A program made the translations under genes and the position numbers. Source: an uncultured Aquimarina sp. (lineage in GTDB: Bacteria > Bacteroidota > Bacteroidia > Flavobacteriales > Flavobacteriaceae). From it: a stretch of 64,000 bases of DNA. The stretch lies in assembly GCF_947492965.1 (NCBI RefSeq), contig NZ_CANLOZ010000003.1:558001-622000 (forward strand), in the 5' to 3' direction. Positions 52,506-59,424 of the stretch are shown here, piece by piece. The notes beneath the pieces were generated by a model that was not told the origin of the DNA, did not search any database, and saw only the letters and a program-made list of their open reading frames with translations. Numbering within the stretch: position 1 is the first letter of the stretch; the number at the start of each line of letters is the position of its first letter.

Positions 52506-54299
52506 CTAAAGATAAAAGGGAGTTTTGTCAGGGTATTTAAAAACAGTTGATTGTACATAAGACTCTTCTAAAATGGCATAGTGAGCATATTTTTTATTTT
52601 TTTCTACTGCCCAACCAATATTGCCATAGTCAAAATGCCAATATTCTTTATGATCACACACAAAATCTTCATTCTCGAAAAGTTTCATAAGTAGCTTACG
52701 GTTTTTCCTTGCTTCCTCACTAATGCTAGGATGTTTGGGGTAACATTTTTCATTTAAATCTATATGTAGGCCATCGTTAGTTCCGAAATCCAGGACACAT
52801 TTCTTTCGCAAATCATAAATCAAAGCATCAACCGCGCCTCCAGTTGAATGGGTAGATTGTTTTCTTGGGGCGATAAACCTTGATACTAGCTCATTAATTT
52901 CTTCTGCGTTTTTTTTTGGATATTTCTTTTTCATAAAACTTGCTTTTTGCTCCCATAGTTTCTGCTGATGCTCAAATGATCTCCAGGCAGATCTAATAAT
53001 TAACCTTTTGTCCTGATCATCCAGAAGCTTACTTATTCGACCTATTTTTTCGTAGACCTCTTTTCTAACTAAATAACGATAGTTTTTTTGAATGGACTTT
53101 TCGAATATTAAATTAAAATTAGAATCCTGAAGACTTATCAATGGGCTTAGATCATCTTTGATAGTCATAATGGCTGCTTTCTTTTTGTGCGACCTATTTT
53201 TCTCTTCGACTACAAGACAATAATCTTTTGCGCTTATTGGAGTCTTGATGTTTTTAAAAATATAGGGTGAATTCATAGCGGTAACTAATGCTCCATATTT
53301 TAATGTAAATGACACCTCGTCTCCAACTTTTAAATCTTCTTTTTTGGCATTGATTATAATGTGATCCCCACCCGCTCCTAGGATTTCAATATCTAATTTT
53401 GGGGTTAATCCAGTCACCATTACATCTTGAACCCCCATGGCTAAGATAGCTCGTTTTATCATGCCTTGGTCTTTTAAATTTGGTTTGTTACCAAAAGCGT
53501 TAAGACCAATTTCGCCATCTGGTACTGATGATTTGTTTTTCAGTTCGATAACCTTGGCTGTCAACATAAAGGCGTCTTGATAAAGTTTTGGAATCGGCTT
53601 TCCGGTTAAAGGTTCATAACCTAAAAATATAGACTCTCCAAGTCTCAAATTATTAATCTTGCCTAAATCTTTTGTAGTATTAAACCAATTATAATTAGCT
53701 GAGTTCCCTCCTGAGATTATAGATAGCTTTATGTTGAACTTCTTCTCAATACTATTAGCAATAGAGGATAGTATGTCCATTTTTTCCGCGGTGGGTTTAA
53801 CTCCAGAAAAGCAGGCAAGATTTGTACCTATACCTTCAAGTTTAATACCTTTTAGAGTTAGTACCTTTTTGATAGTGTTTTCCAATTGTAACGGTAATAT
53901 TCCTTCACGTAAATCTCCTAATTCTACCATTAGTATAATTTTATGGATCTTACGGTGTAGGATAGCATATTCTGAAAGTTTTTTTATTACAGATAATTTC
54001 GAGTTTAAACTCATATCAGTATCTAATACTACTGATTCCGTTTGACTGATCATTGGAGTTCTAATCAACAGGAAATTTGCTTTGACTCCAGCAATACGCA
54101 TTTTTTTGATATTTGATATTCTGGAGTCAGCAAGAATTTTAATCCCGCTCTTTACCAAAATATTAGCAATATGAGGATCCGCACAAACTCCTTTAGTAAC
54201 AGCAATGATATCTATACCTTTTGACCGAAAAAGGGAACTTAAACCCTTAGCGTTATTAGCAATTTTGTTAAGATTAATATCTATTCTTGGGGTTGGCAT
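52506..54299 (-). CDS. Fusion of ornithine-racemase-like PLP enzyme and D-Ala-D-Ala dipeptidase (M15)
   Basis: 597 residues, two enzymes in one chain. Residues ~1-360 match the ornithine racemase/YhfX branch of the alanine racemase fold: TKGVCADPHIA with the PLP Lys, ADSRISNIKKM, LLIRTPM, VELGDLREGILP, SGGNSANY, LRLGESIFLGYEP, EIGLNAFGNKPNLKDQG. Residues ~400-597 are a VanX/DdpX-type M15 peptidase: IIRSAWRSFEHQQKLWE, QSTHSTGGAVDALIYD with the zinc His and Asp, and CDHKEYWHFDYG with the Glu and His. It could both make a D-amino acid and split a D,D-dipeptide. It overlaps the DUF1611 gene by 19 bp. Confidence 0.85.
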   Translation of the reverse strand: MPTPRIDINLNKIANNAKGLSSLFRSKGIDIIAVTKGVCADPHIANILVKSGIKILADSRISNIKKMRIAGVKANFLLIRTPMISQTESVVLDTDMSLNSKLSVIKKLSEYAILHRKIHKIILMVELGDLREGILPLQLENTIKKVLTLKGIKLEGIGTNLACFSGVKPTAEKMDILSSIANSIEKKFNIKLSIISGGNSANYNWFNTTKDLGKINNLRLGESIFLGYEPLTGKPIPKLYQDAFMLTAKVIELKNKSSVPDGEIGLNAFGNKPNLKDQGMIKRAILAMGVQDVMVTGLTPKLDIEILGAGGDHIIINAKKEDLKVGDEVSFTLKYGALVTAMNSPYIFKNIKTPISAKDYCLVVEEKNRSHKKKAAIMTIKDDLSPLISLQDSNFNLIFEKSIQKNYRYLVRKEVYEKIGRISKLLDDQDKRLIIRSAWRSFEHQQKLWEQKASFMKKKYPKKNAEEINELVSRFIAPRKQSTHSTGGAVDALIYDLRKKCVLDFGTNDGLHIDLNEKCYPKHPSISEEARKNRKLLMKLFENEDFVCDHKEYWHFDYGNIGWAVEKNKKYAHYAILEESYVQSTVFKYPDKTPFYL

Positions 54300-55372
54300 A
54301 GTAGTGGATTGATACGATTTAAATCAGGAAATATTTCTTGAAGTTTTTCTACCAACTTACCACAGTCGTTTTTTAGGACATCAGTAACAGGTAATTGATA
54401 TTTTACTTCATAAGCCTTTATTATATTTTCAACTTCTTCGTCATTCATATCTTCGTGATTGATTGTGATTGCAATTACCTTAGACCCAGTGAAGGTTTCT
54501 AACATTTTTATTTCACTCTCAAGTGTTGGCATTAGAATATCTGAAAAATCACACCTGTTGCGCCTTTTTGGTGGATGTTGAAGGACAATAGCCTTAGGCA
54601 TAGCACCTCTTAGGATCGCACTTGAAGAGGTAAATGCCAGATGGCTCAGTGCTCCTTGTCCTTCTACTACAATAATATCGGGTTGTTCCTTGATTGCTTC
54701 CAGAATAGCATTTTCAACTTCTCCGGTTGCAAAACCAGAGCTTAGTACATCTATGGCAACACCATATTTGGAACCTTGAAGTATTCCTGTCTGACCTGTA
54801 GTTATGAAGATCGCATTTAAACCTATTTTCTTTAGGGCTTCTACTAGCTTAAGTGTCGTAGTTCGCTTACCAACCGCACAATCTGTACCAAATACTGTTA
54901 TGACAGGAGTTTGAACGTCTCTGATTTGCCCTGTAAAATTATGAAGGTTTTCTTTTGAAGGTGGTTTTCTTACATCAAAAATAGATACATTGTATTTATT
55001 TGCAAGCTCTATACAAACTGGATCATCCGAAAGAAACTCTGGTAGTCCATTTACAATATGCATTCCAGATTTAATGGCTGTGTAAATAACTTTTTTCTCT
55101 TCATTATTAAGTAATGGTGAGAGTGGAGAAATCCCATAGATAAAGTATTTTGGAACGCTATCTAATATCTCAATCGCTTTATTAAAATTTTGGAATATTG
55201 GTATCTCATTTTTAATTCCATCCAAATACTCTCCGGCATCAAGACCTGATTTAGTGCTATCTATAATCCCAACGATTTTATACTTTCCAGAATGCCTGAC
55301 AAGACCATTTGCGACTTTACCATCTAATTTGCCAAATTCATTTTCGCAATAAACTATTGCTGATGTTTTCAT
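54281..55372 (-). CDS. DUF1611 (DgcN-like) P-loop protein
   Basis: 363 residues. An N-terminal Rossmann-like domain (~1-135) precedes a P-loop domain with TVFGTDCAVGKRTTT (Walker A, about residues 165-178) and DIIVVEGQGALSHLA. This is the DUF1611/DgcN layout. DgcN-type proteins act with racemase-like partners in D-amino-acid metabolism in other bacteria. It overlaps the racemase-dipeptidase gene downstream by 19 bp, so the two surely act together. Exact reaction unknown. Confidence 0.8.
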   Translation of the reverse strand: MKTSAIVYCENEFGKLDGKVANGLVRHSGKYKIVGIIDSTKSGLDAGEYLDGIKNEIPIFQNFNKAIEILDSVPKYFIYGISPLSPLLNNEEKKVIYTAIKSGMHIVNGLPEFLSDDPVCIELANKYNVSIFDVRKPPSKENLHNFTGQIRDVQTPVITVFGTDCAVGKRTTTLKLVEALKKIGLNAIFITTGQTGILQGSKYGVAIDVLSSGFATGEVENAILEAIKEQPDIIVVEGQGALSHLAFTSSSAILRGAMPKAIVLQHPPKRRNRCDFSDILMPTLESEIKMLETFTGSKVIAITINHEDMNDEEVENIIKAYEVKYQLPVTDVLKNDCGKLVEKLQEIFPDLNRINPLLCQPQE

Positions 55373-55413
55373 AATTTGTGCGATTTAAGATAAAAAATAG
55401 ATCTTGGAATAGT

Positions 55414-55596
55414 TTAACTTCCCACCAATGCTCTGGCGGTCAAACCTAATTCCCATCTATCGGGGTCATTTTGAAATCCACAGTAATAAACTCCATTAAT
55501 ATATCTTCGAACGATAAGGGAAATATTGGGATTGATTTTAGTGAATACTGTATCTCCTATTTTGTATTTACCAATTACCTTATTATCAAGTTTCAT
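55414..55596 (-). CDS. Small protein, paralogue of 50648-50818
   Basis: 60 residues: YKIGDTVFTKINPNISLIVRRYINGVYYCGFQNDPDRWEL. It shares the GDTV.(T/A)K.NP and VR.Y...YYC.F motifs with the small protein at 50648. First gene of the operon with DUF1611 (41 bp) and the racemase fusion. Confidence 0.6.
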   Translation of the reverse strand: MKLDNKVIGKYKIGDTVFTKINPNISLIVRRYINGVYYCGFQNDPDRWELGLTARALVGS

Positions 55597-55682
55597 ATCT
55601 ACTATATTATAATTTTTTAATACCTCCTTAATAAAATTTGATCCTTCTAATCTTATTCTTAGAGTTGTTAAGTTTCTTTAAA

Positions 55683-55752
55683 TTCCGGAGATCATACTTG
55701 GAGGATCATAATCGCCGGAACCTAAAGTTTTATTAGTAAATTACTAATAAAA
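55683..55752. promoter_or_regulatory. Two palindromes upstream of the DUF1611 operon
   Basis: TTCCGG (55683-55688) and CCGGAA (55715-55720) form an inverted repeat. Next comes a perfect 25-bp palindrome (55728-55752) with arms TTTTATTAGTAA/TTACTAATAAAA around a central A. Strong operator or att candidate, 90-160 bp from the operon start. Confidence 0.5.
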
Positions 55753-56075
55753 AGAAACAGAAAAATGGTTGTAAGAGAATAGTCTTTCTTTAAAAAAGAA
55801 TCATAATTCAAAATGTAAATATCTTTATAATTAATTAATTAAAGGTTGTATAATAAGAGTTGAATGTTACATAAATCACAGTTTTGGTACTATTTGATAT
55901 TATTATAGGAAAAGTAATAAAATTTAAGATTTCAGAACATGGTTTATAATCACTTATATGTTTTATTTACTACGTTTTTGTCTAAAATGTTTAAAAACCT
56001 ATTGATTTATTAACATAATATTTGGAATTATAAGCATTTCAGTACTGCGTTTTTTGCTTCTAGAAAGAAATATAA
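55753..56075. other. Non-coding stretch near right end of island
   Basis: AT-rich, no gene seen in about 320 bp. Confidence 0.4.
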
Positions 56076-56107
56076 ACCATGCTCCGTTTTGGAGCATGGT
56101 TTTTTAG
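56076..56107 (+). terminator. Strong hairpin with T-tract near right scar
   Basis: AAACCATGCTCC pairs with GGAGCATGGTTT around a short loop, then Ts. The arm word AGCATGGTT also occurs twice at the left end of the island (47089-47111), so it may be both terminator and recombinase arm site. Confidence 0.6.
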
Positions 56108-56196
56108 TACGGAATTGTTGTTAAATGTATCGGTTTGCATGCTCCAAAAAATATAAAAAACTCTGATACAAAGTGTTGTGGTTTTTTTGATCTGTC

Positions 56197-56241
56197 CTCA
56201 TAACCCGAAGGTCGCAGGTTCGAGTCCTGCTCCCGCTACTA
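56197..56241 (+). other. tRNA-fMet 3' fragment, right scar (att-like)
   Basis: CTCATAACCCGAAGGTC, then GCAGGTTCGAGTCCTGC and TCCCGCTACTA: anticodon loop with CAT, 3' anticodon stem, variable loop, T-arm and 3' acceptor strand of an initiator-type tRNA-Met. No 5' half precedes it. With the 47004 fragment it brackets a 9.2-kb segment, as expected for tRNA-targeted integration. Confidence 0.7.
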
Positions 56242-56469
56242 TTAAAGCCATTTATGGAAATAGTTATTTTTTATATACGAAAACCCAATATTTTAAATAG
56301 ACACATAATTCTTTTTGTAATATCATAGTTCTAAATTCTACTTAAATTATCTAAATTTTATTTAAAATTAAGCGGGGTTTTGAAGAGGGGTTTTTACTAG
56401 ATATTGATAGTTATTTTTAAACTTTAATTCTCTAAATGCTTGAAATCAAGTAGTTATATAATTTCACAA
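56242..56469. other. Non-coding stretch right of tRNA scar
   Basis: No gene seen. AAGCGGGGTTTT and AGAGGGGTTTTT at about 56368-56390 resemble the doubled AGCGGGGTTTT left of the other scar. Confidence 0.35.
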
Positions 56470-56519
56470 AAATTAAGATGATTTGTGTGAAGAAAAAGAG
56501 CGTGGAGACGCTCTTTTTT
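56470..56519 (+). ncRNA. Small RNA copy 4, 3' part only
   Basis: AATTAAGATGATTTGTGTG through the terminator GAGCGT-ggag-ACGCTC and T6 is identical to the last ~50 bases of copies 1-3. The promoter and 5' part are missing, so it is a truncated copy or a terminator captured by a rearrangement. Confidence 0.6.
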
Positions 56520-56604
56520 ATTTTTATAATTTGCAAGATAAACTGATATACCGTTCCCATAGAAATAAAATGTGCAGATAATACATATCCACACATTTTT
56601 TTAA

Positions 56605-57705
56605 TTACTTATTCGTAGAGAATATATCCTTCAGCTGTCCTAAAACTCCATCATTTCCAGAAACTGTAATTTCACCAATTTTATCTGCGATTTTCTCTAC
56701 ATACTCCATTTCTTTTAGTTTGTAGAGCATAGTGTTTTCTTCCATAAGTTTTGCTGTATTTAGCAGACTTCTGGTTGATGCAGTTTCTTCGCGTCGAGTA
56801 ATAGTATTAGCTTGAGCTTTCTTTTGTGCTATCAAAACCTGGTTCATGATTTCTTTCATCTCACCAGTAAGAATGATATCTCTGATACCACAATTCAATA
56901 CTTTTACACCTAGTTTATTTGCTTGGTTTTTAGTAGATTCTAATATAGCAGTAGCCATATTTTCCTTACGTTCCAGCAATTCATCTAAGGTATAATTTCC
57001 TACGAAAGCTCTTAGTGCTAATTGCATCGCGATATATAATTGTCTCGAATAGTCTTTATTATCCAATAATGCTTTTTCTATATCTATCACTTTATACTGA
57101 ACATCGAAATTAATACGAATAGCAGCTTTATCTTTTGTTAGTAGTTCCTGACCAGCTACTTCAAGTTGTAGTTGACGCAGATCTACCTTCGCAATTTTAA
57201 TAGTAGTGTCATTTTTCCAAAAACGATAGGTACCACTATCTAATGTTTTGCTATATACATCATCGACTATAAGTACTGCTTTTTCGTAAGCAGCTACTTC
57301 AAACGTTCTGATATAGTTTCTTAAAGCATAATTACTAAACAAAGACTTTTCAATTTTTTCAGTAATATAGATTTTGCTAAGATCTATTCTTGTAAATTCA
57401 TAAGTATATAAACCATTCCATAGCGTATATCTTCCCGCAGAGAATACATTTTTAAAGTTACCATTTTCATATACTAAAACAATCTCGTTATCTTTTACTT
57501 CAATCACATGTAACATATCTTCCAATGTTTTATCTTTCAATAAGATTTCTAGTGCTACAGGAGCTGTAAATGGTTTGGAAAGATCGTATATTGTAATACG
57601 TTCATTCCATCCTAACCAATGTGTTCCTTGTGTAATTACACGATTGTAGTCACCTTTTCTGAAAACCAAGCCTATTGTACCAGCATTGATTCGTACTCGT
57701 TTCAT
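56605..57705 (-). CDS. SPFH/band-7 (slipin-like) protein
   Basis: 366 residues. AGTIGLVFRKGDYNRVITQGTHWLG leads the SPFH domain; LLTKDKAAIRINFDVQYKVIDIEKAL, IYIAMQLALRAFVGNYTLDELL-like helix and KVLNCGIRDIILTGEMKEIMNQVLIAQKKAQANTITRREET mark its end and the following coiled coil. No N-terminal membrane helix is seen, unlike typical slipins. SPFH proteins form membrane microdomain scaffolds. It lies downstream of the tRNA array on the same strand but behind a terminator. Confidence 0.85.
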   Translation of the reverse strand: MKRVRINAGTIGLVFRKGDYNRVITQGTHWLGWNERITIYDLSKPFTAPVALEILLKDKTLEDMLHVIEVKDNEIVLVYENGNFKNVFSAGRYTLWNGLYTYEFTRIDLSKIYITEKIEKSLFSNYALRNYIRTFEVAAYEKAVLIVDDVYSKTLDSGTYRFWKNDTTIKIAKVDLRQLQLEVAGQELLTKDKAAIRINFDVQYKVIDIEKALLDNKDYSRQLYIAMQLALRAFVGNYTLDELLERKENMATAILESTKNQANKLGVKVLNCGIRDIILTGEMKEIMNQVLIAQKKAQANTITRREETASTRSLLNTAKLMEENTMLYKLKEMEYVEKIADKIGEITVSGNDGVLGQLKDIFSTNK

Positions 57706-57933
57706 TTTCTTAATTTTTGTGTCCGTAACTATACAGACAGATTTAACATTAATTGGATGATAACCCTGTAACGGAGGTATTATCGATTTCAGTTTATTTT
57801 ATAAAAAACAGTGAAAGCAAATCATCTTTCCAATACGGAAATTGTAGGATGCTATATTATTGATAAGTAGTTTTTAGTATCGAAATAGAAGACTAGATAT
57901 TCTAAATTATATCATCACCTAATATTTGGATTC

Positions 57934-57985
57934 AAAAAAGTACCCATGTTTAATAGTAACATGGCTAAAATCTCAAAGTACTTTT
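57934..57985 (-). terminator. Nested hairpin terminator at end of tRNA array
   Basis: CCATGTT/AACATGG stem with a 7-nt loop sits inside a GTAC..GTAC outer pairing. On the minus strand it ends in GTACTTTTTT, as expected for termination of the array transcript before the SPFH gene. Confidence 0.6.
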
Positions 57986-58071
57986 AAGATTGTTTTTATA
58001 GCAAGAGTATTATAAAAACAGATCTGCAATCACGGTTTTTGTGAATCAGTTTTACAAGATGATTAGCTTTT

Positions 58072-58156
58072 ATCCTACATTATGAGTGTAGTGCTCTACC
58101 TAACTGAGCTACGAAACCTAAGTTGGTGATCTCGACGGGATTCGAACCCGTGCAAC
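58072..58156 (-). tRNA. Circularly permuted tRNA-Met(CAT) candidate (unit Z)
   Basis: On the minus strand the 3' half comes first: T-arm ACGGG-TTCGAAT-CCCGT, acceptor strand CGAGATC, then ACCA (58124-58151). After a 5-nt spacer the 5' half starts: GGTTTCG (58112-58118), D-arm, and anticodon arm CTACA-CTCATAA-TGTAG. GGTTTCG pairs with CGAGATC over 7 positions (two G-U). The break falls in the variable loop. Read in the usual order neither half has a partner. Confidence 0.6.
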
Positions 58157-58160
58157 GTAA

Positions 58161-58179
58161 AAGGCATTTTCAGTGCCTT
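58161..58179 (-). other. Terminator- or processing-like hairpin between permuted units Y and Z
   Basis: AAGGCA-ctgaaaa-TGCCTT followed by TTTA on the minus strand. Its 7-nt loop also looks like a GAA anticodon loop, but no D- or T-arm belongs to it. Two bases overlap unit Y. Confidence 0.5.
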
Positions 58180-58261
58180 GTTCGCTAGATCCCTAATCTA
58201 GTGCGTTTACCAATTCCGCCATATCTCTTGGAGATAGTGGGACTCGAACCCACATGAACAA
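58178..58261 (-). tRNA. Circularly permuted Leu-type tRNA candidate (unit Y)
   Basis: 3' half first: TTGTTC-at-GTGGG-TTCGAGT-CCCAC-TATCTCC-A (58229-58261), followed with no spacer by the 5' half AGAGATA (58222-58228), a Leu-like D-arm, anticodon arm CTAGA-TTAGGGA-TCTAG and GAACAA (58178-58183). Acceptor strands pair 6 of 7, and GAACAA pairs 6 of 6 with TTGTTC as the long variable arm typical of Leu. The break is in the variable-arm loop. The anticodon loop reads AGG (nominally a Pro codon), or UAG if shifted by one. Confidence 0.6.
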
Positions 58262-58355
58262 AAAATCTATCGCTCTAACCACTAAGCTACGGGACCATGA
58301 TTAATATGATGTAGTGGTCCCGGTGGGATTCGAACCCACGACCTATAGAGAGACT
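58262..58355 (-). tRNA. Circularly permuted tRNA candidate (unit X), anticodon unresolved
   Basis: 3' half first: TCTAT-AGGTC-GTGGG-TTCGAAT-CCCAC-CGGGACC-A (58315-58349). After an 18-nt spacer the 5' half follows: GGTCCCG (58290-58296), D-arm GCTTAGTGGTTAGAGC, G, ATAGA (58266-58270). GGTCCCG/CGGGACC pair 7 of 7 and ATAGA/TCTAT 5 of 5, with a normal 5-nt variable loop. The break is in the anticodon loop, so the anticodon (GTC or TTC are possible) cannot be fixed by eye. Confidence 0.65.
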
Positions 58356-58620
58356 ATTATTTGGTTAATAGCCAAACCTTCAAATCAAGTTGCATATGAA
58401 GCAATCATACAAAAACTGCAATTCTTCATACAGTAGTGCTATACAGAAACACTCAACAAGACCTGATTGATACTGTCATTCCAGCGAAGGCTGGAATCTT
58501 ATTAATCAATTACGCTTTTCGGCTTTATTTTTATCAAAAGCCCTGCTATTTTTCATCCTCACTTTATAGCAGGGCACAACTTCAAACCCCAATTGTTTCC
58601 CCCATGTAAAAGGGTTTGTT
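58356..58620. other. Spacer with tRNA debris and a REP-like unit
   Basis: TTTGG-CTATTAA-CCAAA on the minus strand (58360-58376) looks like an Asn-type anticodon arm with no D- or T-arm. ATTCCAGC-gaag-GCTGGAAT is at 58478-58497. GCCCTGCTAT (about 58540) and ATAGCAGGGC (about 58566) form a hairpin. No gene seen. Confidence 0.5.
58478..58497. repeat. REP-like hairpin in tRNA array spacer
   Basis: ATTCCAGC-gaag-GCTGGAAT within TGTCA...CTT; same family as 27511-27528. Confidence 0.6.
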
Positions 58621-58623
58621 TTA

Positions 58624-58674
58624 ATTACTATGCAAATGTGTAATGTATTAGCGCAATGTATTTGCGTAGTAATT
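58624..58674. other. Long inverted repeat upstream of nothing obvious
   Basis: AATTACTATGCAAAT faces ATTTGCGTAGTAATT across about 22 nt with one mismatch. No ORF close by except the minus-strand 106-aa gene 180 bp away. Could be an operator or RNA stem. Confidence 0.4.
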
Positions 58675-58852
58675 ATTTATTTGTAAAAAATTCGATTTCT
58701 ATTATTCTTAATAGGATAATCGGTTTCATAAAACAGTGTTGTTGTTATATTATTGATATAATTAATGATCAACTTATTAAGTAAGTTGTTTTTGGTTTGT
58801 TTTATGGTAGTTGTTAGTTGTTTTTTCATGATTTTAAATTTTTAAAAATGTC

Positions 58853-59173
58853 TCACGGATTATATAATGTTTCATATTCGCGATCACGTCTGTCAATTTC
58901 TCCCAAAGGGCTTCCTTTAAAAGTGGAGATGTTGCGAAATCCATTTTCTTTGGAGATTAAAGAATCTTCCTCTTTAATGGCACCTCTTCTGGTGTTTCCG
59001 TAATCACCAGTAAGTTTTTTTGTTGCAGGATCCAGATCACCCCAAAGTTTATCTGGTTTACCATGATCTATTGGTTCTACGAAATAGGTAATACCAGTAA
59101 TTTTGGATTGAACTATGAATCTGCCTGTGTCTTCAGTTTTGCATAAAAACCTTTGTAATAATTGATTTTTCAT
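58853..59173 (-). CDS. Uncharacterised 106-aa protein inside tRNA array
   Basis: ATG 59173, just after tRNA-Phe on the same strand. Cytoplasmic and charged: residues ~20-40 are beta-prone (RFIVQSKITGITYFVEPID), followed by a Lys/Asp/Gly-rich segment (KLWGDLDPATKKLTGDYG) and a basic-acidic C-terminus. No family recognised. Placement among the tRNAs suggests it entered with the array, perhaps from a phage or plasmid. Confidence 0.5.
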   Translation of the reverse strand: MKNQLLQRFLCKTEDTGRFIVQSKITGITYFVEPIDHGKPDKLWGDLDPATKKLTGDYGNTRRGAIKEEDSLISKENGFRNISTFKGSPLGEIDRRDREYETLYNP

Positions 59174-59195
59174 AGTTGTAAAATTTAATTGTTAG

Positions 59196-59268
59196 TGGAA
59201 TAGACAGGAATCGAACCTGTATCTTCGGATCTTCAATCCGTTGCATTGACCAACTTTGCTACTATTCC
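59196..59268 (-). tRNA. tRNA-Phe(GAA)
   Basis: Acceptor GGAATAG/CTATTCC, anticodon loop TTGAAGA, T-arm ACAGG/CCTGT. Full cloverleaf, no CCA encoded. Confidence 0.9.
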
Positions 59269-59274
59269 TTTTTT

Positions 59275-59348
59275 GGGTGTACTCCGGGACTCGAACCCTG
59301 TTCCTCTCATTCACAGTGAGACGCTTTACCTGATAAGCTAGAGACACC
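59275..59348 (-). tRNA. tRNA-His(GTG)
   Basis: Acceptor GGTGTCT/GTACACC (one mismatch), anticodon loop CTGTGAA, C at position 73 as in bacterial tRNA-His. No encoded G at -1, which is unusual for this isotype. Confidence 0.82.
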
Positions 59349-59424
59349 ATATATACGATTGTTTGATTTTCAGGATATTGATAATAAATCTTTATATTAG
59401 GCTATACATTCGAAAACAACCTAA

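Noticed and set aside
58178..58261. Conventional contiguous reading of the 58.1-58.3 kb tRNAs as three ordinary (degenerate) genes
   Set aside because: Acceptor strands do not pair in that order (2 of 7 or worse) and one lacks a variable loop; the permuted order pairs 6-7 of 7 in all three. Successive deletions between tandem copies remain a possible but less simple explanation.
58360..58376. Asn-type anticodon arm with ATT as a tRNA gene
   Set aside because: No D-arm before it and the T-arm after it belongs by pairing to permuted unit X; kept only as debris.
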